From Zantedeschia hybrid cultivar (Eukaryota; Streptophyta; Magnoliopsida; Alismatales; Araceae), in the NCBI GenBank assembly GCA_030544215.1, contig JARZZO010000001.1, positions 37,971,670-38,035,669 on the forward strand: DNA of 64,000 nt. The letters are read 5' to 3'. Under the pieces are notes generated by a model that was not told the DNA's origin, ran no database searches, and saw only the letters and a program-made list of their open reading frames with translations. Positions 24,775-36,707 of this stretch are shown piece after piece; within the stretch, counting starts at the first letter, position 1, and each line of letters starts with the position of its first letter. A program made the translations under genes and the position numbers.

Positions 24775-25130
24775 TTCTAATAATTTAACACTTAGATTTA
24801 AACCCCATTAATAATCTAACAATTAGATTATTTAAAGATTAATCTAACTCATAGATTAAATAATTAAAGTTATCATTAATTTAACTATTAAATTAATGAC
24901 TAACAGTAATTAATTAAGAACTGCTAATTTAACATTTAAATTAGTCATTTAAGTTAATTATTAATCTAACAATTAAATTAATAACTAACTCAAACTAATA
25001 ATTAACAATTAGATGTATTAATAATTAATAATCTAACAATTAGATTAAAAATTATTAAGTACTAATTTTAACTCTTAAAATTAGATAAACTGAGGTCAAT
25101 AATTAATTTAACTCTTAAACTAACATTAAC
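24775..25130. repeat. AT-rich 7-3-7 hairpin array in copia B leader
   Basis: About ten copies of the 17-bp inverted repeat, for example AATCTAACAATTAGATT and AATTTAACTATTAAATT. Arms match those in copia A; the spacers and the number of copies differ. Confidence 0.68.
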
Positions 25131-26012
25131 CTCAATTAACTGCTAATTAATAAATCCTTAATTACTAAATGATTCAAAATCATTAATGAAGCCCAAATAA
25201 TTAAATTTGAATAATAAATTAAACATTTCAAATCTTATTTTGAATTTAAATTAAAATCCAAATTTAAATTTTAATTGGGCTAGGGGTTAAAGGGGGAAAT
25301 CATTGAATTTATAAAGGGAGGATAAGGGGTTCAACCATTTGGCTGAGCCATGGTTCGGGCTAGGCCCGAGCCACTCCATCCTGGCTCGAACCCATGCCAC
25401 CCAGTGGCAGCCCGGTCCGGCGCTGGGCGGGCCGGTCGGACCGGCCCCGAACCGCTCCCAAACCGCCGCCTCCCCAAACCTGCAACTCCCGAAGAAACCC
25501 TACCTGCAACAGCAAGGAACATGGCGGCGGGAGGGAAGTTGCAGCGCCGCCACCGGCCGGCGCCGACGGGGTCGCCGTTGGTGTCCGGTTCTTCCCCAAC
25601 ACAGGCCGAGGCTCCCATCCATGAGGAAATTTCTGGTTTTTCATGTTAACCATGGACTTGGAGGAAAAAGAGGGGAGATTCCCTCTAACCGGCCACCTCC
25701 ACAGCTCCTCCGTTCTCTACCACAGGTGCCGGCGATGACCGGGAGGTCCCTGGTCATACCAGGATCCCCGGCCACCTCCCCATCATATGGGGACACTCGA
25801 TTGAAGCCTCCATTAACCTTAGTTCTTCATCACATAAAGAACAAGAAAACTCCCAAAAAAAAATCGAAAAATTGCAGAATCATAATCTATTAATTACTGT
25901 TCATCTCATGAACACAGATCCAGCAATAAAATCGAACTAGTGCATGGAATATATCATAGAAAAATTAATTCGAAATTTGAAATTCGAAACGGGACGAGAA
26001 ACAGTGGAACCT

Positions 26013-26025
26013 GGCTCTGATACCA
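26013..26025 (-). other. Primer-binding site of copia B
   Basis: TGGTATCAGAGCC on the minus strand, one base from the 5' LTR, matches the initiator tRNA-Met 3' end. Confidence 0.92.
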
Positions 26026-26026
26026 C

Positions 26027-27587
26027 TGTTGGGTTTTCTCGGTTTCTCCGGATCGCTCACGCAGCGAAAACAAAAACAAAAAAAAAACAACAGCGATCCG
26101 TTCCCGTTTCGAAGAACAAAAATACAAGATAATCGGATTATCTTTTATCACCGTGTGCGGATTCGAATCCCCAGCCGTTCGGTTCCATCGGTGCGACACC
26201 GCAAGCCGCGCAAGCGCCCGGCCTCTAGCGAAGTCCACGCGATCCTCCCCGCGACGGATACCCTCGAGTTCCTCGTTCTTCGCAGCCCACGAAGCCTCCG
26301 CCGGTCGCCGCAACGATCGCCGCAACGCGCGGACGATTTCCCATCGAACGGGATTCGGAGAAGCGGCGGAGCAGATCTAGATCTGTCTGGACGCCAGAGA
26401 GAGAGAGAAACAGAGGAGGGGCGGCTAGGATTAGCAGTAACTTGGCCTGCTCAGCCCGTTCGCTATGTTTTATACTAACCGTGCAATTTTTCATAAAAAC
26501 CCCGGTTTGTATAAAACCCACTTATTTATCCATCGCCTTGAGAATCATTTGAGTGTGACCCTCTAGGCCCAAGTACCAATCCAATTAATGGCCCAACAAG
26601 CCCAATGACTCCTCACTAGCTTTATTAATCAATTAATAACCCTTTATTAATTAATTAATCAATCGAATTGATGTCGCACATTGAATTCTACCGGGCCTCC
26701 GATCACGTTAGGTGCCAAGCAACACCGCGTGAACCCGGAAGGTATTGGGGTTAAGTAACCCACTCTTGGAACCTTTCTGCCGACAATCACCGTGTGGATA
26801 TAATCCTTCATTCGTACAATGCTCTCGAGTCAACTCAGGGTATGGCGAGCTGTCAAACCCTAACCGGTCGACTCACTTGGATTGGATGCCGCTGATGAAT
26901 ATATCGGAAAACTCCTTTCCCGATATTATCGTCCGCCTTGGCCAGGGACTTCCACGCATCCTTCCTAGAGCATTCTCTCTCTAAGTACCGAGAGCGAATG
27001 ATTCCTTATTGACACACAATTCCCTTCGACGATATTCCGCTGTACCCAATCCTTGGCGTATTAGAATCCCGTGGCTAGAGATTCGTAAATCAAGGTCAAA
27101 GCACAGAAGTCCACCAACAAGGTGTCCTTGGTGTCTCAGGTCCGAGGACCATCCACGCAACCATGATAATAGAATCAAGCTGGTTGACAGTGAGGTACAA
27201 TACCATCCAACGATTCAGTAGGATCAGTTCAGTGAACTCATTCTCCAATGAGCACCTACAGATTCGCCTTAGTGTCTCCACACAAGTGACTTATGAGATC
27301 AGTGACCCTCATCATATGATCAGGACTAATCTGTACTAGTCTAACCGGATATCCGATGTCCTTCTCGGATATCCTCCGACTAGGAACGATTAAGAATATG
27401 TGTGTTTAAGTGATCAACCTCATTAGTATGATCTCATCATAATCTGATCACTATAGCACATATTCACGGACTTCATTATGAGACGATAGTTAATGCGATT
27501 TACATATAATGAATATTATGCCATTATATTAATAAATGAGCCAGATTTACATAGTTAGATTGGCTTGTAGGCCACCTAAAACTAACA
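26027..27587 (-). repeat. 5' LTR of copia B, also bordering B2
   Basis: The LTR is 1561 bp and reads TGTTGGG...ACTAACA on the plus strand. On its low side is the PBS of B. On its high side is the polypurine tract of B2 (ATCTCCTACTTGG on the plus strand). It therefore serves as 5' LTR of B and 3' LTR of B2. Confidence 0.9.
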
Positions 27588-29599
27588 ATCTCCTACTTGG
27601 ACTAAAGCCAATCACCTTTATACAATAAGCCTATAGACTCTAGGTGACGCTCAAACACAATTTGAGCCAACCGCTTTGTCAGTGGATCTGCTACATTGTC
27701 GACGGATGGAACTCTTTCCACTACTACATCTCCTCTGGATAAGATGAAAGCGCCTCAGAACACCTTTCGATTTCTGATGAGACCACGCCTCTTTCATTTG
27801 TGCAATAGTCCCATTATTGTCGCACAACAGCGGAACATGATCAAGGATACCGGGAACTATGTCAAGGTCGGTGATGAACCTCTTCAACCACACTATTTCC
27901 TTGAAAGCTTCAGCTGCAGCGATGTGCTCAGCTTCAATCGTCGAATCTGCTATGGTTACTTGCTTTGAACTCTTCCAGCACACTGCACTTCCATTCACAG
28001 TAAACACGAATCCAGATGTAGACTTGCTAGCATCTGGATCTGACAGGAAACTCGAGTTAGTAAAGCCTCGCAGTTTCAAGTCACCTCCTCCATACACAAG
28101 AAACATATCCTTAGTTCTTCTCAAGTACTTAAGGATACATTTCACTGCCTTCCAGTGCTCTTCGCCTGGATCAGCCTGAAATCTGCTCGTAACACTTAGA
28201 GCAAATGCAACAACAGGTCGTGTACATGGCATGGCATACATGATAGATCATATGGCAGAGGCATAGGGTATTCTATCTATGAATGCCCTCTCATTAGGAG
28301 TCTTAGGAGACTGCTCCTTTGATAGATTAATTCCATGTCTCATCGGTATGAGACCTCTCTTGGAATTTTCCATGCCAAACCTTTTGACTATGGTATCTAT
28401 GTACAAGGATTGGGTCATTCCAACCATCCTCTTTGATCTATCTCTATAGATCCGTATTCCCAATATGTAGGATGCTTCTCCCAAATCCTTCATAGAGAAG
28501 TTTTTCGACAGCCAGATCTTTACTGATGGCATCATAGCTATATCATTCCCAATGAGTAGTATGTCATCTACGTAAAGAACTAGAAAAGTGACTGCACTCC
28601 CACTGGTCTTCTTGTACACACAAGGCTCATCTTCATTCTTAATGAAGTCATAAGACTTGACAACCTCGTCAAATCTTATGTTCTAGCTCCGGGAAGCTTA
28701 CTTCAGTCCATAAATAGACTTCTAAAGCTTGCACACTTTATCTGGAGATTCTTTGGATGCGAAACCTTCTGGTTGTATCATATACACCTCTTCCTCAAGG
28801 TTACCATTGAGGAAGGCAGTCTTCACATCTATCAGCCAGATATCATAATCAAAATGTGCAGCAATGGCGAGTAGAACTCTGATCGACTCTATCATGGCAA
28901 CTGGTGAGAAAGTCTCGTCATAGTCAATTCCTTGCCTTTGACGATATCCCTTTGCCACCAACCTTGCCTTATAAGTGTCGATCCGTCCATCAGCACCGAT
29001 CTTTCTCTTAAAGATCCACTTGCAACCGATGGGTACAATACCCTTGGGCAAGTCCTCCAAGTTCCAAACTTGGTTGGTGTACATGGACTGGATTTCTAAG
29101 TTCATGGCTTCTCGCCATTTCCCAGATTCTGGGCCTTCTATGGCCTCCTGGTAGGTTTTAGGATCATCATCCTCATTATATTTTACCTTAGACTCACCTT
29201 CAGTGATATGTCCTACATATCGTTCGGGCAGTCTAGGTACTCTATCAGATCTACGAGGCTCATGTGTGTGTACCTGAACAGATTCAGGAACTGATATCTC
29301 ATTTGATGATAATGCAGCTGTTTGGGGATCTGGACCCTCTTCTAGTACTATTTTACTCCCACTGTTCTCCTAGAGAAGATATTCCTCTTCCAGGAAGACA
29401 GCTTTCCTGGCGACAAACACCTTTTGTTCACCAAGATAGTAAAAATAGTATCCAAAGGTTTTCTTTGGATATCCCACAAAACTGCATTTATCAGTTCGTG
29501 ATTCCAGCTTGTCTGGATCATGCCTCTTTATATGAGCAGGACAACCCCAGACTTTAACATGTTTAAATTCTGGTTTCCTGCCTTTCCATATCTCATATG
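27588..29599 (-). pseudogene. pol: Copia B2: pol fragment (RNase H, RT, part of integrase)
   Basis: A second copia A/B-type internal region begins at its polypurine tract. RNase H is at 27651-28241, RT at 28248-29105 (LVLYVDDILLIGND, KWIFKRKIGADGRID) and the integrase C-terminal region at 29370-29594 (YEIWKGRKPEFKHVKVWG). These pieces share one frame, interrupted by TGA at 28248, several stops at 28620-28721 and a TAG just above 29367. It shares with B a deletion of about 16 nt in RNase H. It is cut at 29599 by copia C and continues for 91 bp at 50549-50639. Confidence 0.88.
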
Positions 29600-31184
29600 T
29601 GTAAGGAATCGCCATGAACGCAGCGGAAATAAAAATGATTCCATTGTATCGGTTGCTGGGGTCGTAAATCGGACATTAAAAACTAAGCGAGAAGAACACT
29701 TCTTCACCTTTGCGGGGTTTCGAATCTCCCGTGGATGATGCCGATTCGGTAATCGCGCACGCGCACGATCTCTAGAGGTATCCACACGAGTTCCCGCAGC
29801 AGACGCGATTTCCTCCTCGACTTGAGTGCTCCGACCAGATCTCAAATCCACCATGCGCGGAGAGAGACAGATCCACTCCAAGAGAGAGAGAAGGAGAGAG
29901 AGAGAGGAGAGAGAGAATCTGGGGTAAAAATTGTCCAACCAACTTTTTTCCACTCCCCCTTGGCCCTCCTTATATAGAAATAAGGATAAGCACAAGAGTT
30001 AATCCTCATGATTATCCAAGAGTTTGGCCTTGGATAATTCTCCATTAAATCTTCATGTTTATCCTGCAGCTTTTCACAAAAACCCAGATAAGCATGAAAT
30101 TTAACATCTCTCACCATCTGACGAGAACTCTTATTTGTGTGACCCTCTAGGCCCATATATCAGTCCGGTTGCAGGCCCATTAAACTTAGAACTGTTTCTT
30201 GAGTTTAATATTTATTAATTAACATTTAAACATCATATGTTAAATGATTAATTTAATAAACAAGTAAATTATCATCCGATGATTAATTCACTTGGCCTTC
30301 TGATCATGAACAGCACCAAACACTACCTCATGATCCCAGAAGATATAAGGGATACTGTTCCCTTCAATTGAACCTTTCCGTCTGCTGATACCACACAGAT
30401 ATAATCCTTCACTCATGCAATGTCCCGATAACGCAAGGGTATGGTTTTATAGTCAAACCCTCTATCGCATTATCCAGATGGATTCCAGTACACAGTTAAT
30501 ATCTAGAAAGACATCTCTTTCATTTGACCCTGGCCAGGAATTTCTGTGTACACATCCATAGGACATTCTCTCTCCAGTCTTATACCAAGAGTGAGTGATC
30601 CCTTGTTGTTCACTCAATTACCTTCGCAAGCTTTCCACTGTATCTGAAAGACCGATTATGGTGGACTTAATGGTTAAAGTCCACGAGTCAGAGAATCAAG
30701 ATACAATGGTCGACAAACAAGGTATCATTGGTGACTCAGGTCAAAGGACCAACTATGCTACTGCAACGATAGAATTCCCTGGTTGACTAATAGGTATAAT
30801 TACCATCCAGGAATTCTTATTTGGGTCTGTTCAGTGAACTCATTCTCTAATGAGCACCCACTTGTTTGTCTTAGTGTCACCACACGAGTGAATGTGAGAT
30901 CATTCACCCTCATCATATGAGCAGACATAACTTGTGTCGATCTTATTGGATATTTATTGTCCATCTCAAATATCCTATGATCGAGAACTATTTAAGACAA
31001 TTGCCTTAGGATATTGATCTCACTATCATGATCTCATCATGATTCAATATCCCATACATTTGTCTATGGACCTTCATTACGATAGTCGTTTGCGAGAACT
31101 ATTAAATGAAGAAATAATTGCCTTTATTAATAATCTTGAACTAGAATGTACAATGATTGGCTTTGAGGCCATCCAATTCTAACA
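29600..31184 (-). repeat. 3' LTR of copia C
   Basis: The LTR is 1585 bp; on the minus strand it reads TGTTAGAATTGG...GATTCCTTACA. A CTATATAAGG box on the minus strand lies near 29970. A GA-rich stretch lies at 29878-29920. The polypurine tract CCAAGTGGGATAA precedes it on the minus strand. Confidence 0.93.
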
Positions 31185-31198
31185 TTATCCCACTTGGA

Positions 31199-31987
31199 CT
31201 ATAGCCAATCACCCATGTGTCTAAGTCCCATAGACTTAAGGTGACGTTCTAAATTGTTTTGAGACAATGGCTTAGTCAAGGGATCTGCTACATTATCTTC
31301 AGATGAGACTTTCTCAACTACTATATCTCCTCGGGCGATGATCTCACGAATCAGGTGAAATCGTCTCAGAATGTGCTTTGACTTCTGATGTGATCTGGAC
31401 TCCTTCGCTTGAGCTATTGGCCCATTGTTGTCACACAATAATGGAACAAGATCTGAAATGCTTGGAACGACTCCAAGCGCCGAGATGAACTTCTTCATCC
31501 AAACCGCCTCCTTGGCCGCTTCAGCTGCAGCAATGTATTCTGCTTCGGTCGTCGAATCTGCAGTTGTTTCCTGTTTGGAACTCTTCCAACTTACCGCACC
31601 TCCATTTAACATGAACACAAATCCAGACATGGATTTGCTGTCATCCATATCCGACTGGAAACTCGAGTCAGTAAATCCTCCATAAACGAGAAATAGATCC
31701 TTATTCCTTCTCAAGTATCTAAGGATACATTTCACCGCCTTCCAGTGTTCCTCACCTGGATCAGCCTGATATCTACTAGTGACACTTAGTGGGTGTGCCA
31801 CATCAAGCCTAGTACATAGCATTGCATACATGATAGATCCTATTGCCGAGGCATAAGGAACTCTATCCATGTATGCTCTCTCTTCCGGTGTCTTGGGAGA
31901 CATTTCTTTAGAGAGATGAATTCCATGCCTCATTGGAACGAGGCCTCTCTTGGAATTTTCCATGCCAAACCTTTTGACTATGGTATC
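31199..31987 (-). pseudogene. pol: Copia C RT end and RNase H (distal part)
   Basis: This is the pol part downstream of the gypsy D insertion: RT thumb (DTIVKRFGMENSKRG, IPYASAIGSIMYAMLC-like segment) and RNase H (FTDSSFQSDMDD, STTEAEYIAAAEAAKEA, LLCDNNGPIAQ), ending GDWL. The frame is open to its natural end. It is preceded by GTATC, the target duplicated by D. Joined in position with 40443 onward it is the rest of the same RT gene. Confidence 0.93.
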
Positions 31988-34525
31988 TGTAACGACCCGC
32001 CATCCTATGACCGGAGACCCGGTCACAAAATGGATGTCGGCCCATTAACTGTAGGTTCATACCCGGATTTTCTACACACATCTGGAGGAGTAAGCGTTAA
32101 ACAAGATTAAATATAACATTCACACGGACTACAAGGGGTACAGTGCGCAGGAAGTAAAATAATAATGTCCGTACACAGTCCAACAATAATTACATGTCCA
32201 ACAAATTAATTAAGTACAGGCAGAAATAAGGTACAACAACGTCGGGGCATATCCCGGAAACTAAGATAGCTGCTGGTCCGCACACCAAGGAGAACGCCAC
32301 GCGCCGTCACACGCCACAAGGACCACACCTGAAAACGCAGGGAGTGAGCCACACCAGAATTGGGCTTAGTAGGGATCATCCGATCCCCTGCCTCCCACAC
32401 ACACATTCACAAGTGCAGTAACAAAGGTACAGGTAATAAGACAAGTAAAGCTGCAGCACACTACTCCTAAAATCTCAATATGAACCATATGCATTCGAAA
32501 TGTAACATGCATATTTCTAAAATCATTCTATCAAGAAGCCTACAACTCACGTCTCGGCAAAACACGCCAATCACTCCTCCGGAAGTGGGAAACACACCAA
32601 CCACACAGCCGTAAGTAGGAAACACCGTCCACACAACCGAAAGTGGGAAACACCGACCCGCTGAGACCAAACAGTAACCCCTCGGATAGCACGCTGGTTA
32701 CTCCGGCCCAACTGGCTCAGGTGGTTACTCCTTCCCTCAGCATGAGTGACTCACCGAATGTACCACTCCGACACCGGTACTAGCTGACCCCGGGGTTCAC
32801 CAGGTGACCCTCTCTCACTAGGCGTCACCTCGCCCACGCCCCTACCGGCGCTGTGCTCACGCCCCCACCAACACAGGGTGATAAAGCGCTACAATGTCAC
32901 TCCAGGTCCACAGTAACACAAAACCACCAAAACCCGGCACAGTACGATCCGGTCACGTGAAAAGCCCGCGATCGCACGGCACACAACACAGTGACATCCG
33001 GTCCCGAAGAATCCGAGTACACTAAAGCATGCACTAACCGAATATCTAGCAGTATGAACACATTTTACTGGCATGAATTAGTGTTGTTCTGTCCTGAATC
33101 GCGTCGCCCAAGGCCGACGCCATTCAAGCTCCCTAAACTGGTTCATAAAACAGAGGCCTACGGAAATCTGGCCTAAAAGGCGTCGACACTAGCGGTCGCC
33201 TTTTGAAAGGCGTCGACATCCTCCGACGCCATTCAGCTAAGAAATCCAGGAATTTCAGGAAAACATTACTTAGGGGATTTCTGCCTTACAAGGCGTCATG
33301 GTTACCCGACGCCATTCAAATCGCGTCGCCCACCCATGACGTCTTTTAGTCCCAGAATCTCGAGCTGACGGACCCTCAGTCGGGGTGATTTCCTGCCTAA
33401 ATGGCGTCATGATGGCCCGACGTCCTTCTAAAAGGCGTCGTCCATCCATGACGTCATTTAGCTTCAGAAATCACTAACTCGTGAGACCTCGAACAGGGAG
33501 GTTTTTGCCCTAAAAGGCGTCGTACTGCCCTGACGTCCTTCTGAAAGGCGTTGACCAAGCACGACGCCGTTTAGCGCCAGAAACCTGGTTCCCTGGTTCG
33601 AACTGAGGGTTTCTCCCTTAACCCCAAATAGCCCGAAGAAGCCCCAAAATGGAAAGGGGGAGGAAGAGAAGTTGATCCACACAAACATGCTACAAAACCA
33701 CATTCACGAACACGGCCATACCCACAAGAATACCCCCTAAACATGCTCAATCTAGCCCAAAATACATCATAATACGCCTAAGAAAACACGAGCAACACAT
33801 ACGAGGTTCGTCTCCCTACCGGATACTTGAACTCCTCCTGGCTCCGTGTCGCCGAACCGCCGCACCGCAAACCGCCGCCGGTATCCTCGAGGACGCCGCC
33901 ACTCCACCGGGACGTCGGCCGCCGTCCGGAGAATGGAGCGCCGCGAAGGAAGTGGTGGTGGCAGAGGTGAGAGGTAGGGAGGCGTTGGAGTGGTGGAAGA
34001 GGAAGAAGAGGAAGGGAAAGGGGAAGAGTGGGATCGGAGGAGGCGGAGAGGGAGAGGAGACAGAGAGAAGGGTGAGAAATGAGGGAAAGAAAGGAGGGCT
34101 CGCGGGGTCAAACAAGAACTGCCTAAAACGCGTCGAGCGAGAAGGACGCCTATCAGATGACAGGACGGGCCGTACTGACAGCTGTCTGAAACGCGTCGAC
34201 CACCACGGACGCCGTTCAGCTGACATGTCAGACACCGTACACTGACATCGCAGGGTGGCAGTCTGAATCGCGTCGTCCATCATGGACGCCGTTCAGACGA
34301 CGATACAGGGGCCGTACTCTCGCGGCCCGAAACCCGCCCACGTGGCGTCCATGTGGCACAACAGCAAAACGTCTAAATGGCGTCCACCTATCAAGATGCC
34401 GTTGAAAAGGCGTCGTGTAGTGTAGACGTCATTCAGAAGAAACTCTCCAGACCCCTCAAGGGCCGACTCAGGGGATCCGGTCCGAAACCGACCAGAAAAC
34501 TTAACCCGAAACCTCAGTCCTTACA
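31988..34525 (-). repeat. 3' LTR of gypsy D
   Basis: The LTR is 2538 bp; on the minus strand it reads TGTAAGGACTGAGG...GGGTCGTTACA. It contains fourteen 12-10-12 modules. The Ser/Pro-rich open frames at 33767-34283 come from a pyrimidine-rich tract and are not counted as genes. Confidence 0.93.
33094..34436. repeat. Fourteen 12-10-12 modules in the D 3' LTR
   Basis: Singles: 33094-33127, 34123-34156, 34186-34219, 34263-34296. Doublets with a shared 20-21 nt arm: 33173-33236, 33286-33349, 33397-33461, 33510-33574, 34373-34436. Every spacer is 10 nt, for example GCCCAAGGCC, GACACTAGCG, GACATCCTCC, ATGGTTACCC. The same modules recur in the 5' LTR at 39011-40353 with nearly the same spacers. Confidence 0.93.
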
Positions 34526-34543
34526 TTCTCCCCCCCTTAAAAG
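34526..34543 (-). other. Polypurine tract of gypsy D
   Basis: On the minus strand CTTTTAAGGGGGGGAGAA stands directly before the 3' LTR. Confidence 0.9.
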
Positions 34544-36400
34544 AATTTCGTCCTCGAAATTGCAACTGCTCAAACGATAATCACGGCTAACCAACATATG
34601 CCGGCAACACAGATCACAACAATCATTCTCACCAATCACACACACAGGGCTGCACATAACTAGCCTGCTATAAGTAACGAGGGCGAAATGCCTCTACTGC
34701 CTACCCGCATGGGAACTTACCAGAAAAGGTAAGGAACTGCTTCCCAGCATCTCTATCATGCGCCCCCAGGTCACCTCGCTCCCGGAGCGATACTGTCAAC
34801 ACACTCAACCCAAGGATACAACTTGTTTCGGAGGACCTGTCACTAGTGATTCTCAAAACGCATTTAGACACACTGGAAAGGACAAGTCCTCAGCGACTTC
34901 AAGTCCTGAAGATTCCAACACCTGGGGCGGATCCAGAACATTCCTCTCTAATGAAACACGAAACACATCGTGTACTCCCGCAAGATTGAACGGCAAGGCT
35001 GGCTGGCGATCTTCCCCAATTCAAGCAAAAACGGGAAGAGGCCCAGTACGGCGCGGACCCAGCTTACCTTGCTTCTCAAATCTCCTTACACCCATGGAGG
35101 GCGAGACTTGGAAAAACACGAAGTCCCCAATTTCAAACTCAATCGGTCTCTCACCGATGATAGCACAACTCTGGCAACCTAAGCACACCGCTGTACCAAC
35201 CCTGACCCTACTAACTGTCTCTTGCCAATCTCAGACTAGATCGCAAAGAATCGACACAGCTGTCTAAACAATACCTCATAAGGTGCCATGCCAATGCTAG
35301 AGTGGCAACTACTATGGTACACATAACCCCACTGAAACCAATGCTACTCCCAAAAACCTCCTCAGTCTAGGCAACATGCCACGAGCAAAACTTCTGAAAT
35401 CCGAATGGCCCCCCTCTGACCGCCCATCAGCCTCGGGATGATAGGCCGGGCTGAAGGTTAACCGCGTACTCAAAGTCTTCCAAAGACTCTTCCCACGATT
35501 AAGAAGTAAATCTCAAAGCCCGATCCGACATAATGGATAAGGGCACATCGAGCAGAAAGAGATGATCCAACTCACAAACAACTCAGCCAACTTACCGACT
35601 GACCAGTCCTCCATGATAGCCAGGAAGTGTGCTGACGTAGTCAGTTGCTCAATGGTAATCCAGATCACGCTCCCTCCATCAGGGAATAAAACAATCCTAA
35701 TACATGCCTCAAGTCGCAAGCTCCCGTCTCCACACCGGGATCGGCAAGGACTGCCACCACGCTACCGCTGCGCCACTCTGATATTCCACCCTAACCTGCC
35801 GACAATTAAGCATTCAATCACAAAATCAACTCTGTCCTCCTTCCTACTAGACCACTTTAACAATGATACGTCTTACTTGATCTGGGAAGCATCATTTATC
35901 TAGAACAGTGTGCCTTCAAAAGGGACACCTGCGCACATCCTTCACGGTCAAATCACAAAGTCTACCTCTAACCCGACTGTACTACTGCTGGCCAACCTGG
36001 CTCCATCAGCCTCACGTGGAATCCAAAAGGGAGATTCCACAGTCTGCTCAAATAACCCCCATACAAACAAAGCCTCTAGATCTATAGTACAAACACCACA
36101 GCTGCCAACTCTGAGTCATAGATGGATAGTTCTCCTCAAGCTTCTTCAACTGCCTATAGGCCACAATCTTACCAAGTTGCATCGGAAACGCACCCAAACC
36201 TCGATGTGATGTAACTGAATACCCCACAAATCCACCGGAACCTAATAGAAGTACCAACAATGGAGCCCAAGTGAGGCGAATCTTCAACTTAATGAAACTC
36301 CGCTCACACTCCTCGGTCCACGTGAGACGAACTCCCCTACGAGTCAACCTCAACAAAGGGGGTTGCTATCAAAGAAAACCCCTGGACCAACCATCGGTAA
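34544..36400 (-). pseudogene. pol: Gypsy D pol remnants (RNase H and integrase)
   Basis: Degenerate pol in several frames. At 36048-36356 is the RT to RNase H junction (WTEECERSFIKLK, SHRGLGAFPMQ, EENYP). At 35513-35719 is integrase core (TIEQLTTSAHFLAI, EDWSVGKLAELF). At 34760-35260 the integrase C-terminal segment can be recognised on the minus strand (SPSMGVRRFEKQGKLGPR). Protease, the RT palm and the first integrase part are missing or unrecognisable. No functional protein is possible. Confidence 0.8.
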
Positions 36401-36707
36401 AATCCTGCTAATGCCCTCACCGATCACACTCTTACACGGGGCTCCCCACACACAATTGGTCAAACAGCTCAATACCAAATTAAATATGTTCCATGATTCC
36501 ACCAACATTGATAGACCAACATCATTATATAATAACCTTACAAAGTACACATTACAATACCAAATCACTACCACAACCCAAAATGCATAAAGAGTGCCAT
36601 AAGAGTTCACAACTACTACTTCATAAGACAAGATAAGAGTGTCCATCTATCTCCGCATCTCGAATCTCCACAGAAAGAACACACAACACTATATAAGGTA
36701 CCGGCTC

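Larger units (their letters stand above)
23413..26012 (-). other. Copia B leader (non-coding)
   Basis: About 2.6 kb, the counterpart of the copia A leader with the same order: GC-rich near the PBS (25330-25620), an AT-rich hairpin array (24775-25130), then four copies of the TTGTG/CACAA motif (23604-23909). No gene is apparent; GC-rich open frames at 25331-25893 have no recognisable domain. Confidence 0.7.
18432..27587 (-). mobile_element. Copia element B, complete but decayed
   Basis: A 9156-bp Ty1/copia element of the same family as A, on the minus strand: 5' LTR 26027-27587, PBS, leader, shortened gag, pol, polypurine tract, 3' LTR 18432-19994. Left flank is CCATC in gypsy relic E. On the right no TSD is possible because the internal region of a second copy (B2) begins at once at 27588. 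The pair therefore looks like an LTR-internal-LTR-internal array sharing an LTR. Confidence 0.92.

Noticed and set aside
25331..25893. Several Pro/Arg-rich frames in the GC-rich block of the copia B leader.
   Set aside because: They overlap in many frames on both strands, lack domains, and match a non-coding GC-rich block in copia A.
29878..29920. GA-rich simple repeat in the copia C LTRs.
   Set aside because: A short low-complexity run repeated in both LTR copies; nothing beyond that is visible.
33767..34283. Ser/Pro-rich frames in the D LTRs (also 39684-40200 and, in D-prime, 4457-4984).
   Set aside because: They come from a pyrimidine-rich tract and GC-rich LTR sequence and have no recognisable domain.
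33094..34436. CRISPR-like look of the modules (constant arms, variable spacers).
   Set aside because: The arms are inverted around each spacer, spacers are only 10 nt, units are mostly single or double, and the host is a plant.
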